A DNA stretch of 64,000 nt from Paenibacillus sinensis. GTDB lineage: Bacteria > Bacillota > Bacilli > Paenibacillales > Paenibacillaceae. Of this stretch, positions 1 through 7,683 are shown piece by piece (position 1 is the stretch's first letter; the number at the start of each line of letters is the position of its first letter). The stretch spans positions 5,700-69,699 of the forward strand of contig NZ_JAHCMB010000225.1 in assembly GCF_019904155.1 (NCBI RefSeq), written 5' to 3'. Under the pieces are notes generated by a model. That model searched no databases. It was not told the origin of the DNA and saw only the letters and a list, made by a program, of their open reading frames with translations. The position numbers and the translations under genes were made by a program.

Positions 1-14
1 TCAAGCTTCACCTT

Positions 15-50
15 AAACCCTTCTCGATGATGAAGGGTTTTTACTTTTTT
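15..50 (+). terminator. Rho-independent terminator
   Basis: A perfect 9-bp stem (AAACCCTTC / GAAGGGTTT) with an 8-nt loop is followed by TTACTTTTTT. It points rightward, so it ends a gene lying left of the window. Confidence 0.75.
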
Positions 51-136
51 CGTACACCTTTCAATATGGATACAGGAATGGGGGGGATGGGCGCTCGCTC
101 GTGAGCCGGAGGTTCACCGCGCGCCGCACCCGGTTT

Positions 137-928
137 CTATAAAGACTGATTGAGCAGAGGCACGCATGTCTGGATTGTGCGTCCGTGAGAGTCCTTCACC
201 TCGGTCAATCTGACTTCTATTCCATAAGCTGCTTTCAGATTTTGTTCGGTCACCACATCGGCCGCTTCACCGAAGAGAAAGCCCTGATTTCGAATCATAA
301 GCGCGACTTTGGTTGAACAGAGGAATGCGTGGTCGGGGGAATGGGAGGTCATCAGGATTCCCAGCCCTTTTCGGGACAGCCGCTGGACTTCCTCCAATAC
401 ACGGACTTGATTGCCGAAATCCAGATTGGCAGTTGGCTCGTCCATAATGAGCAGCTTGGGCTCCTGGGCAAGGGCTCTTGCGATCAGAACAAGCTGGCGT
501 TCTCCCCCGCTGATTTGCGTATAGTCTTTGCGGGCCAGGTGAGAAATGCGAAGATCATCCAGCATCTGGGCAGCCAGCGCCCTATCCTTGTTCGACGGAG
601 AAGACAGCATTCCGATATGGGCGGTCCTGCCCATCAGGACGACATCCAGCACTTTATAGGCAAAAGGCGGTGTATGGGCCTGAGGCACGTAACTGACAAT
701 TTTGGCGAGAACCCGAGGCGGTAAGGAAGCCATGTTCTGCCCGTCCAGCCGGATTTCGCCCTGGATCAGCGGCAGGAAGCCCAGAATGCTCTTGAACAGG
801 GTTGTCTTGCCCGCACCGTTTGGTCCGAGCAGACAGACCATATCTCCGGTCCGCACCGAGAAGGTTATATTCCGGACAATTTCCGTTCCGTTATAACCGC
901 AGGTTGCATCCACGATATCGAGTTTCAT
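137..928 (-). CDS. ABC transporter ATP-binding protein, iron-siderophore/cobalamin (FecE/BtuD) type
   Basis: This 263-residue ATPase would energise uptake of a ferric siderophore, haem or cobalamin across the membrane. Visible motifs are Walker A GPNGAGKT (residues 35-42), a Q-loop glutamine near 83, the signature SGGERQ (140-145) and Walker B LLIMDEP (159-165). A D-loop follows at residues 167-170 (ANLD). Length and motif order fit the FecE/BtuD subfamily. Partner permease and binding-protein genes would lie downstream, left of the window, or elsewhere, so the substrate cannot be read here. The upstream region is very AT-rich and holds a 16-bp palindrome, consistent with metal-responsive control (inference). 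Confidence 0.9.
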   Translation of the reverse strand: MKLDIVDATCGYNGTEIVRNITFSVRTGDMVCLLGPNGAGKTTLFKSILGFLPLIQGEIRLDGQNMASLPPRVLAKIVSYVPQAHTPPFAYKVLDVVLMGRTAHIGMLSSPSNKDRALAAQMLDDLRISHLARKDYTQISGGERQLVLIARALAQEPKLLIMDEPTANLDFGNQVRVLEEVQRLSRKGLGILMTSHSPDHAFLCSTKVALMIRNQGFLFGEAADVVTEQNLKAAYGIEVRLTEVKDSHGRTIQTCVPLLNQSL

Positions 929-958
929 GAAATCACTCTTTTCCGGAATCTAAATATG

Positions 959-974
959 TTTAATTATAATTAAA
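959..974. promoter_or_regulatory. 16-bp perfect palindrome upstream of the ABC ATPase
   Basis: TTTAATTATAATTAAA reads the same on both strands. It sits 30 bp before the ABC ATPase start in a 60-bp AT-rich tract and could be an operator. It does not match the textbook Fur box closely. Confidence 0.35.
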
Positions 975-1054
975 TATAATGATAGAGATATAAATATAAT
1001 ATGAAAAATGTTCTACAGTGCGGCTGACAGGTCGGAGCTTGAGTTAACCGGGGC

Positions 1055-2485
1055 TTGACTCCGGGTCCGGCAAATTCATTCAGAAAAGAAGTGAGGGCAT
1101 TGATACAGCCAAATGCAAACGTGAAACAAGGATTCCTGGACAAATATTTCTCCGGTCAGGCGATCGATTACCGGCAGGTCATCGCGCTCTTCATACCGGT
1201 TCTGATTGACCAGATCTTTGTAGTAGGGCTTAACCTGATCAATACGGCCATGATCAGCTCGGCGGGCGTTGCGGCAATCAGCGCGGTCAATATGATCGAT
1301 TCGATTAATATTTTTCTGATCAGCGTGTTCATTGCGGTGTCGACTGGCGGTACGGTGGTCGTGGCTCAATATAAAGGCAGCGGCAACGATGCCATGGTCT
1401 CCAAGGCGACCGCAGGAACCGTGTCCTCTGTATCCTTGCTGGCGTTTGTTATCGGCCTGTTCGGCATTCTGTTTCATGGCCCGTTGCTGAATATTCTGTT
1501 CGGGGCCGCCGATCCGGATGTCATGTCCAACGCCCGCATATACCTGATCGGCAGCAGCATTTCGTACCTTGGCATTGCGGTGGTGGAGGCGGTCTGCGGC
1601 GCGATGCGGGGCATCGGCCGGACCCGGGCGTCGCTTGTGTTGTCGCTGATCATGAATCTGGTGTATGTCGCGCTTAACCTGATCTTTATCAACCTAATGC
1701 ATATGGGCATTCACGGCATGACGCTTTCCATCAATATCGCCCGCTATTTGGGGGCTTTCTGCGCACTCTTCTATTTGCTCCGGATGGACAGCAGCCTGCG
1801 GATCCAGCTCCGGGATATTATCTCCGTCAACCTGTCCATGCTCAAGCGGATCATGTTCATCGGCATGCCGTTCGCTGCGGAGCAGATGTTCTTTAATGGG
1901 GGCAAAATCCTGACCCAAATCTTTATCGTCAGCATGGGCACCTATGCCATTGCCATCAATGCGATAGCCGCCTCCTTCGCGGGGGTCATGCAGATTCCAG
2001 CCAATGCGCTGTCCATTACGATCATTACGGTGGTCGGCCAGTGCATGGGGCGGGGAGATGTCGGGGATGCGAAGAAGTTCGTCAAATCTTTTATTGCAGT
2101 GTCCTCGCTTTCCTTTGTAGTCATGGGACTGCTCGTTCTCCCGTTCTTTCACCCGATCCTGACCTTGTTCCATCCGCCAGCCGAAATTGTGGATGATATC
2201 TTCCTGATCGTACTGATCAATACGATTGCGCAGGTTCCGCTCTGGTCCATCAGCTTCGTCGTGCCTTCGGCGCTTCGGGCGGCGGGAGACTCCAAATATA
2301 CGTCGATCGTCTCCATGCTGTCCATGTGGCTGTTCCGCATCGTGCTCGGCTACCTGCTCGGCATCGTGTTCCATATGGGAATTCTCGGCGTATGGCTCGC
2401 AATGGACTGTGAATGGGCAATCCGGGGCAGCATTTTCTTCAAACGGTTCCTTGGTCAAAAATGGTACAGACACCGCGTTATATAG
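1055..2485 (+). CDS. MATE family efflux transporter
   Basis: A 476-residue polytopic membrane protein of the multidrug and toxic compound extrusion family, which exports cationic or other small molecules using Na+ or H+. It shows about 12 hydrophobic segments in two homologous halves. The first helix has the family-like pattern FIPVLIDQIF and the second half starts near GMPFAAEQMFF. The start is uncertain: TTG at 1055 has only a distant GGAG, whereas in-frame GTG 1091 and TTG 1100 lie beside AGTGAGG and would give 461-464 residues. It is followed after 98 bp by the nitrogenase-associated gene in the same direction. Substrate unknown. Confidence 0.9.
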   Translation: MTPGPANSFRKEVRALIQPNANVKQGFLDKYFSGQAIDYRQVIALFIPVLIDQIFVVGLNLINTAMISSAGVAAISAVNMIDSINIFLISVFIAVSTGGTVVVAQYKGSGNDAMVSKATAGTVSSVSLLAFVIGLFGILFHGPLLNILFGAADPDVMSNARIYLIGSSISYLGIAVVEAVCGAMRGIGRTRASLVLSLIMNLVYVALNLIFINLMHMGIHGMTLSINIARYLGAFCALFYLLRMDSSLRIQLRDIISVNLSMLKRIMFIGMPFAAEQMFFNGGKILTQIFIVSMGTYAIAINAIAASFAGVMQIPANALSITIITVVGQCMGRGDVGDAKKFVKSFIAVSSLSFVVMGLLVLPFFHPILTLFHPPAEIVDDIFLIVLINTIAQVPLWSISFVVPSALRAAGDSKYTSIVSMLSMWLFRIVLGYLLGIVFHMGILGVWLAMDCEWAIRGSIFFKRFLGQKWYRHRVI

Positions 2486-2583
2486 CGTCCTTATTCCGGT
2501 AGAGATTATATGAGAAGCTTCATTGCGCCGCCTGGCGGCAGCCCTTAAGATGGGAAGATCAATCGTCTTGGGGAGGTGCCGGG

Positions 2584-2997
2584 GTGGCGCATATTATTTT
2601 CTATACCAAAGCAGGATGCCGGGGAGGCATTCGGCAGAAGGAATTGCTTCAAAGCTTCGGGCATACGGTGGAGGAACGTTCCCTGCTGGACGAGAAATGG
2701 AGCCCGGAGACGCTGCGGCCTTATCTGGCCGGGCATACGGTGGAGGAATGGTTCAATCCGAACGCTCCTGCCGTCAAGGAGGGCCGGGTCGTTCCGGGAG
2801 TACTTTCCCCGGAGGAGACGCTTCTGCTGCTGTGCAGCGATCCGATTCTGATCAAGCGTCCGCTGATGAATATCGAAGGGCGGCTCGTGGCCGGTTTCGA
2901 CGACAATGTGATCAAGGAGTCTGGACTCGGCGAGGTGCCCCAGGGCTACCAGACCGGCTGCCAGATGAGCGATCAGGCCGGTGCCTGTTCTTCCTGA
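2584..2997 (+). CDS. ArsC-like nitrogenase-associated protein
   Basis: A 137-residue thioredoxin-fold protein of the ArsC/Spx superfamily, closest to the group annotated 'nitrogenase-associated protein'. It starts with the strand IIFYTK and then AGCRGG with Cys12 in the redox-active position. It also carries the group's features: a WSPETLRPYL-like segment, EWFNPNAP, and LLLLCSDPILIKRPLM before a VGFD-like turn. The GTG start at 2584 is chosen because GGGGAGGT lies about 7 nt upstream. In diazotrophs, members neighbour nif genes, but their biochemical role is not settled. The NifX-like gene downstream supports a nif link. A C-terminal GCQMSDQAGAC tail adds two further cysteines. Confidence 0.85.
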   Translation: MAHIIFYTKAGCRGGIRQKELLQSFGHTVEERSLLDEKWSPETLRPYLAGHTVEEWFNPNAPAVKEGRVVPGVLSPEETLLLLCSDPILIKRPLMNIEGRLVAGFDDNVIKESGLGEVPQGYQTGCQMSDQAGACSS

Positions 2998-3020
2998 TTC
3001 AACTTCAATAATATGGACTT

Positions 3021-3054
3021 AAGGGCTGGCCGGAAGCATCCGGCCAGCCCTTTT
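3021..3054 (+). terminator. Rho-independent terminator
   Basis: A 13-bp GC-rich perfect stem (AAGGGCTGGCCGG with its complement) and a 6-nt loop are followed by TTTT. It ends the nitrogenase-associated gene. Confidence 0.8.
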
Positions 3055-3058
3055 GCTG

Positions 3059-3152
3059 AAATATAAGAATGTATTAACTGCGCGCTTATCACAGCCTTCT
3101 ATTTCTCGGTAAACGCATGGCGTCCAAGGGCGGCGTAAGGCGTTTATCCTTG
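3059..3152. repeat. 94-bp intergenic repeat, copy 1
   Basis: This matches 27950-28043 without gaps at 86 of 94 positions. It starts with AAATATAAGAA, contains a block identical for 34 bases, and ends with an imperfect nested hairpin whose outer arms are GGTAAACGC and GCGTTTATCC. It begins four bases after a terminator. Confidence 0.85.
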
Positions 3153-3214
3153 GCTGGAGCCAGGTCCTAATGTCAGCATAGCTGCCGCTCTTTCCGACGC
3201 TTTCTTGAACGGTC

Positions 3215-3243
3215 TTGGGTTTTCGATGCTCAGGCGATATAGT
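3215..3243 (+). promoter_or_regulatory. Putative sigma-A promoter of the NifX-like gene
   Basis: TTGGGT, a 17-bp spacer and TATAGT lie 42 bp before the NifX-like start codon. The -35 box is weak. Confidence 0.4.
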
Positions 3244-3284
3244 GTTGTTCATAACCTGGATGCAGGAAGGGGAGAAGAGACCAT

Positions 3285-3611
3285 ATGGCGAAGCGGGTAG
3301 CGCTCGGGAGCAGCGACGGAGAGTGGATCGATCAGCATTTCGGAAGCTGCGAGCAGTTTGTCGTCTACGATATCTCGGAGGAAGAAGAGTGGAGACTGGT
3401 AGAGGTTCGCCGTACCGGGACGGACGGCTTCACCGGCAAACACAGTGAAGAGCAGCTGAAGAAGCTGCTGGAGCTGGTGTCTGATTGCGGCCTTGTGCTG
3501 GTCAGCCGGATCGGCATGGGAATAGGAGAGGAACTGAAGGAGCGCGGCATTGCGTTCAGCACCGATTACATCTCCCTGAAGCATGCGCAGGATAAGCTGA
3601 AGGGAGCCTGA
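3285..3611 (+). CDS. NifX/NifB-like (dinitrogenase iron-molybdenum cofactor domain) protein
   Basis: A 108-residue single-domain protein of the NifX/NafY/NifB C-terminal family, whose members bind or carry FeMo-cofactor or its precursor during nitrogenase assembly. Typical family features are the start RVALGSSDGEWIDQHFGSCEQFVVYDI with the D-x-H-F-G core, the G-L-V-L-V-S-R-I-G-x-G motif, and the C-terminal G-I-A-F region. GGGGAG lies 9 nt before ATG 3285. It has its own promoter-like sequence behind the 94-bp repeat, so it may be separately expressed. No nif structural genes are in the window. A role in another Fe-S or Mo process remains possible. Confidence 0.85.
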   Translation: MAKRVALGSSDGEWIDQHFGSCEQFVVYDISEEEEWRLVEVRRTGTDGFTGKHSEEQLKKLLELVSDCGLVLVSRIGMGIGEELKERGIAFSTDYISLKHAQDKLKGA

Positions 3612-3658
3612 TCCCGAGCGAGGCGGTTGCGCCCGTCATGAGATCAGGCTCTGATAGG

Positions 3659-3699
3659 ATCGGCCCCCTTCCCGGTTTCATGTGGGGAAGGGGGCCGAT
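3659..3699. terminator. Strong hairpin between convergent genes
   Basis: A perfect 15-bp stem (ATCGGCCCCCTTCCC and its complement) with an 11-nt loop lies between the NifX-like gene and the convergent glycosyltransferase gene. T tracts are poor on both sides, so it is probably a shared terminator. Confidence 0.6.
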
Positions 3700-3749
3700 T
3701 TGGGTTCACTGATTGCGGCCGGCGGCATAGAGCATCCGGCCTGACGCAG

Positions 3750-4844
3750 TTACATGCCCGGCTTGCTCCCCGCCGCCTGGGCGGGCAGGGCCGCCGCCGG
3801 AAGCAGCTCGCCGTACACGCCGAGCATCTCCTCTGCCACGCGTCCGACGTGGTAGTTCTCGAGGTTCGCGGCGGCGCGGGTCCGGTAGCGCTGGCGCAGC
3901 ACATCATCGCCAAGCAGCTTGCTGATCGCTCCGGCCAGCGACTTCGGCTCCCGGGGCGGCACGAGCAGGCCGGCTTCCCCGTGATCGAGCGCCTCGGGGA
4001 TACCGTCTACGCCCGTAGCGACGATGGCGCAGCCCGATTGGCGAGCTTCGATCAGCACAAGCCCGAACGGCTCCTTGTGCGAGGCGAGCACGAAGATCTC
4101 CGCCGCCTTCATCCAGCGGCGCGGGTCTGATTGAAAGCCCGCGAAGATGATGCGGTCTGCCGCAGGAGAGGCTGCGGCCCGCTCCTCGAACTTCGCCCGG
4201 TCCGGACCGTCGCCTACGATGTACAGCCTGGCGGCGGGATGCTCCTGGGCCGTCAGGTTAAAGGCATCGATCAGGTCGGCGATGCCCTTGCGCTCATACA
4301 TGCCGGCTACCGTTACGATGGGCCGGCCCTCCAGCTGCACGGCGGCAGGGTCCGAGTCGCGCGGACTGCCGATCGTTCCGTTCAGGATGACGCGCAGCTT
4401 GTCCCTGTTGACGCCCCGTCCTTCCATCGCTTGCGATACCGCCTGACTCACCGCGATCACCCGGTCGCCCACCTTCATGAAATCGGCACTCTTCTGAAAT
4501 TCATTATGGACATGGGTCACGATCTTGTACTTGCGGAACCCCTTGAGGTAGCGGGCCAGCACAGCGCCTGTCATCATATGGGCGTGGATGATGTCCGGTG
4601 AGAAATCGGCGACCATCTTCCGGAAATGAAAAACAGCCCGCATGATCTGAGCGGGCTTCCGGGTCTGGTCGAGGCGGAAATGGCGGATGCCATGCTGGGC
4701 CAGAAGATCTTCGTAATGGCCGCCCGCCGACATGACCGCCACCTGATGATTTCTTGACGCCTGCTCGCAGGCCAGGTCGATCATGACGTTGACGATGCCG
4801 TTGCCCGTCTCCTTGACATGATTGGCAATGTGAAGAATACGCAT
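3750..4844 (-). CDS. Glycosyltransferase family 4
   Basis: A 364-residue cytoplasmic GT-B enzyme that transfers a sugar from a nucleotide donor. The N-terminal half begins MRILHIANHV with a glycine-rich G-N-G-I loop and carries DIIHAHM. The C-terminal half has the donor-site signature E-x7-E (EPFGLVLIE) followed by GVDGIPEAL and GLLVPP. AAAGGAGGAGAA precedes the ATG. It starts 14 bp after the family 2 glycosyltransferase stop, so the two are co-transcribed and probably act on the same glycan. Acceptor and sugar cannot be told from sequence. Confidence 0.9.
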   Translation of the reverse strand: MRILHIANHVKETGNGIVNVMIDLACEQASRNHQVAVMSAGGHYEDLLAQHGIRHFRLDQTRKPAQIMRAVFHFRKMVADFSPDIIHAHMMTGAVLARYLKGFRKYKIVTHVHNEFQKSADFMKVGDRVIAVSQAVSQAMEGRGVNRDKLRVILNGTIGSPRDSDPAAVQLEGRPIVTVAGMYERKGIADLIDAFNLTAQEHPAARLYIVGDGPDRAKFEERAAASPAADRIIFAGFQSDPRRWMKAAEIFVLASHKEPFGLVLIEARQSGCAIVATGVDGIPEALDHGEAGLLVPPREPKSLAGAISKLLGDDVLRQRYRTRAAANLENYHVGRVAEEMLGVYGELLPAAALPAQAAGSKPGM

Positions 4845-4858
4845 CAGGTTCTCCTCCT

Positions 4859-5761
4859 TTATACCGGATGTTTCTCGCTTTCGACGATGTACACGGGCTT
4901 CTGCTTCTTCTCCGTGCGGTGCAGCTCATAGAGCTTGATTTCCTTCAGAAACTCATAGTACATCCAGAAGAAAGCGACGCTGAATCCGGCAACGCCTTTC
5001 GTAATCATTTTACGGACAAACAAGGTATACACGAGCTTCGCCGGGGGTCTGAACAGCAGTCTCATCAGACTGAAAGGGCGTTGTCTGTCGAAGTCCTTCC
5101 GGGCCTCGAGATCGGTATACTTGTTAAATCGCTGCACATGATCCCCGATGCTGCGGTAACCGTGGTGCCAGAGCACACCCTCCAGAACGGGAACGCTGGA
5201 CGGGTCCACGTCAGGTCCTTCGTGCACAAGCACATCCTTCATCGCAACCTCGTCTTTTTTGTAGAGCCGTACGATATTTTCACCCTTCGGCATCCATTTA
5301 CCCATGAAATCCCCGATCCGGTATATGTTATAGGCCTTGATGCCATCCTCCGGACGAGCTATCCAATCCTGAAGCGATTTCTGCAGCTCTGCGCTAACCT
5401 CTTCATCCGAATCGATAAAGAAGATCCAGTTGTTCCGGGCCTGGTCAGCTCCGAAGATGCGCTGCTTGGCGTAGCCCGGCCATGGGTTATGATAGACATC
5501 GCAGCCCAGCCGCTCCGCGATCGCAACCGTTCCATCCGTGCTTCCTCCATCGACGACGACAATTTCGTCCGCGAAAGAACGGCAGGACAGGATGGCCTGC
5601 TCAATTTTTTCCTCCTCATTCTGTGTGATGATGACGACGGACAACGGTTTGCAGTCAGTCAATGTTCGGTTCACCTCTTTGGTTCTTGGATTTTCTGGTA
5701 CCCGAAAAACGTGTTTTAACTCTAGTTTAAAGCTTGAACAGGGTGGGGTATATACCTCCAT
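4859..5761 (-). CDS. Glycosyltransferase family 2 (WaaE/KdtX-like)
   Basis: A 300-residue GT-A enzyme. It shows SVVIITQNEEEKI, the nucleotide-binding DGGSTDGT, and the metal-binding FIDSDEEV. A region with LVHEGPDV follows, and a hydrophobic C-terminal segment (VAGFSVAFFWMYYEF) suggests membrane contact. Two starts are plausible. ATG 5761 has AAGGTG 5 nt upstream. TTG 5662 has AGAGGTG 9 nt upstream and would remove 33 non-conserved residues. It is the first gene of a two-gene unit with the family 4 enzyme, presumably for a cell-surface polysaccharide or glycolipid. Confidence 0.88.
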   Translation of the reverse strand: MEVYTPPCSSFKLELKHVFRVPENPRTKEVNRTLTDCKPLSVVIITQNEEEKIEQAILSCRSFADEIVVVDGGSTDGTVAIAERLGCDVYHNPWPGYAKQRIFGADQARNNWIFFIDSDEEVSAELQKSLQDWIARPEDGIKAYNIYRIGDFMGKWMPKGENIVRLYKKDEVAMKDVLVHEGPDVDPSSVPVLEGVLWHHGYRSIGDHVQRFNKYTDLEARKDFDRQRPFSLMRLLFRPPAKLVYTLFVRKMITKGVAGFSVAFFWMYYEFLKEIKLYELHRTEKKQKPVYIVESEKHPV

Positions 5762-6105
5762 AGTGCACCTTCTTTACCACCTAGGTATAGGATTTTGCTC
5801 CTGTATTTCCCCTTTTGGACCTAATCACATAATTGTAACCATTATCCGAAAAAGATTTGGGTTTTCCATAATGCGGCATTGAAGGGATGAAAATTAAATA
5901 TGTATATAATCCTATCAAGAAAGACGTTTATATAATGACGTGGCGTATAAAATAGTCGATATTTTCGCAGCGCGGGCTTCACGTATGAGCAGTTATACGA
6001 CTGTAGCGCCTCTGCGGACGGTCTGTGGCATGATACTTGAGCGGCTTCATGGTCTTCCGCAGTGAACCGGCCGCAGTCTAAGGGATAACGGTTAGCCACC
6101 CACCC
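5762..6105. other. Gene-free AT-rich region upstream of the glycosyltransferase operon
   Basis: About 340 bp with no credible coding sequence. Promoter-like AT tracts occur on both strands near 5879-5960, and the leftward ones could drive the glycosyltransferase pair. No clear operator or RNA structure was recognised. Confidence 0.4.
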
Positions 6106-6153
6106 ATAACGAAAGAAGCGTCCGGCCTGTCGGCGGGACGCTTCTTTCGTTAT
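6106..6153. terminator. 18-bp perfect hairpin, end of the spoVR operon
   Basis: ATAACGAAAGAAGCGTCC pairs perfectly with 6136-6153 around a 12-nt loop. There is no separate T tract, but the 3' arm is T-rich when read leftward. It is the likely terminator of prkA-yhbH-spoVR. Confidence 0.65.
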
Positions 6154-6359
6154 GCGGCTGAATCAGGAAGGCCGAGGCTGTCGATTGCAGGGGCGCCGCC
6201 GATACCTTGGCCGACTAGGATTTGAGTAGTGAATCCGTTGGTAAGGGGACTTACCCCGAAATTTGAATCGGTCATACTTTCAAGCCGGGCGGCCTGTTGC
6301 GGGGAGAGCAGCCCGTGACCTCCTGCATTGCCTTTATCCCGCCAGTTGTCTGCCGTCAT
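6150..6359 (-). CDS. Possible small protein overlapping the 3' end of spoVR
   Basis: A 69-residue frame starts inside the last 26 bases of spoVR and stops inside the terminator stem. A GGAG lies 14 nt upstream, which is distant. The product is glycine- and serine-rich (LVGQGIGGAPAIDSLGLPD) with no recognised domain and no membrane segment. The frame is open through otherwise non-coding sequence, which is the main argument for it. It could be a chance frame or a small sporulation protein. Confidence 0.25.
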   Translation of the reverse strand: MTADNWRDKGNAGGHGLLSPQQAARLESMTDSNFGVSPLTNGFTTQILVGQGIGGAPAIDSLGLPDSAA

Positions 6360-7578
6360 AAACGTACGTCTTCTCCTGGCCGTCGACGACGGTGCGTAAG
6401 TGCACACTCCGGCCCCAGAGCCGGTATACCATCGGGAGCGTGCGCTCCACGTATTTGCGGTCCAGCTCCAGGCCCTCGAAGCGGTTGTCGATCAGAAGCT
6501 CGCCCCGGCCGTGAAGGTCGTCATCCTTGATCGTGAGATAGGGGAACCCGCCGTTGGTGCGGGAGCGGATCAGGTTGTCCTTGATTTCATTGACATCCTT
6601 GGCCGTCACCCGGTAGACGCTGTCCTCCCGCTTGAAGACGAACAGATCCATTTCCTCGGCCAGCTCCTTCGTCAAATAGTTGCGGATGAACGAGACATCC
6701 GACTCGATCTCCCGAATCTCGAACAGAGCGTCCTGGCCCTGCTTCTTCTCGATATGCCGCAGCATCATCAGGCCGAGATAATACGGATTGATGCTTCCCG
6801 GAGAGGGCTGGATGACGCCGGCGTTCATCTTGGCGAACTCCACGATTTCCGAGTCACTGAGCTCAAGCTCCCGGACCAGCTTGAGATGCCAGTAGCTCGC
6901 CCAGCCCTCGTTCATGATCTTCGTCTCCATCTGGGGCCAGAAGTACAGCATTTCCGCCCGCAGCATGTACAGAATTTCGCGCTGCCACTCTTCCAAATAC
7001 CGGCTGTTGCCGGCGATATAGCCGATCACGTCCTTGATCCCGCCGTCGTTCTCACGAAATCCGTCGCTTGTGCCGAACCGGACGAAGGGGTCGACATGCT
7101 CCTGGATGGCGATTCCGGCATCCAGGAAGGCTTCGACCTCATCCGCGCCGTAATCATGGCTGAACGCCTCGATCCGGTCAGCGAAGACAGCCATGCGGTC
7201 GACCATTTTGCGGTCGGTGCCGGCGAACATCGCGTTATTCTTGAAGAAATCGCTGTGGCCCAGCACATGGGCCACGATCAGCTTGTTCTGCAGCAGCGTG
7301 TTGCTGTCCAGCAGAAACGCGTAGCAGGGATCGGAGTTGATGACGAGCTCGTAGATTTTGCTGAGGCCGTGATCGTATTCCATCTTCATACGCTGGTAGG
7401 CTTTGCCGAAGCTCCAGTGCGCGAACCGGGTCGGCATGCCGTAAGCCCCGATGGAATATAGCACCTCGGCCGGACATACCTGATAGCGCATCGGGAAGAA
7501 ATCAAGCCCGCTTGCAAGCGCAAGCTCCGTCAGGCGCTCCGCCGCCTGCTCCAGCTGCTGTGCATCCTGTTCCAACAT
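6334..7578 (-). CDS. spoVR: SpoVR family protein
   Basis: A 414-residue SpoVR homologue. The family is involved in spore cortex formation in Bacillus, and its molecular activity is not firmly established. It carries the conserved FFPMRYQVCPAEVLYSIGAYGMPTRF-type N-terminus, SKIYELVINSDPCYAFLLD, and IVAHVLGHSDFFKNN. It is somewhat shorter than the roughly 470-residue Bacillus protein. AGGAGGGACAGGCG precedes ATG 7578. It is the last gene of the leftward prkA-yhbH-spoVR set, an arrangement like yeaG-yeaH-ycgB of enterobacteria, and ends at the strong hairpin at 6106-6153. Confidence 0.93.
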   Translation of the reverse strand: MLEQDAQQLEQAAERLTELALASGLDFFPMRYQVCPAEVLYSIGAYGMPTRFAHWSFGKAYQRMKMEYDHGLSKIYELVINSDPCYAFLLDSNTLLQNKLIVAHVLGHSDFFKNNAMFAGTDRKMVDRMAVFADRIEAFSHDYGADEVEAFLDAGIAIQEHVDPFVRFGTSDGFRENDGGIKDVIGYIAGNSRYLEEWQREILYMLRAEMLYFWPQMETKIMNEGWASYWHLKLVRELELSDSEIVEFAKMNAGVIQPSPGSINPYYLGLMMLRHIEKKQGQDALFEIREIESDVSFIRNYLTKELAEEMDLFVFKREDSVYRVTAKDVNEIKDNLIRSRTNGGFPYLTIKDDDLHGRGELLIDNRFEGLELDRKYVERTLPMVYRLWGRSVHLRTVVDGQEKTYVYDGRQLAG

Positions 7579-7683
7579 GATCGCCTGTCCCTCCTGACAC
7601 GTATGAATTTGAGAATTTGATAAGTCTCAATGCGTATTATTTTGGCAGTCTCTATACGCTGGCAGAATCGGCACTCCATAAGA

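Noticed and set aside
3059..3152. Insertion sequence or MITE
   Set aside because: No clear terminal inverted repeats at the ends and no target-site duplication could be seen; described only as an intergenic repeat.
5842..6099. 85-residue minus-strand frame
   Set aside because: Composition is non-coding, no ribosome site, no domain.
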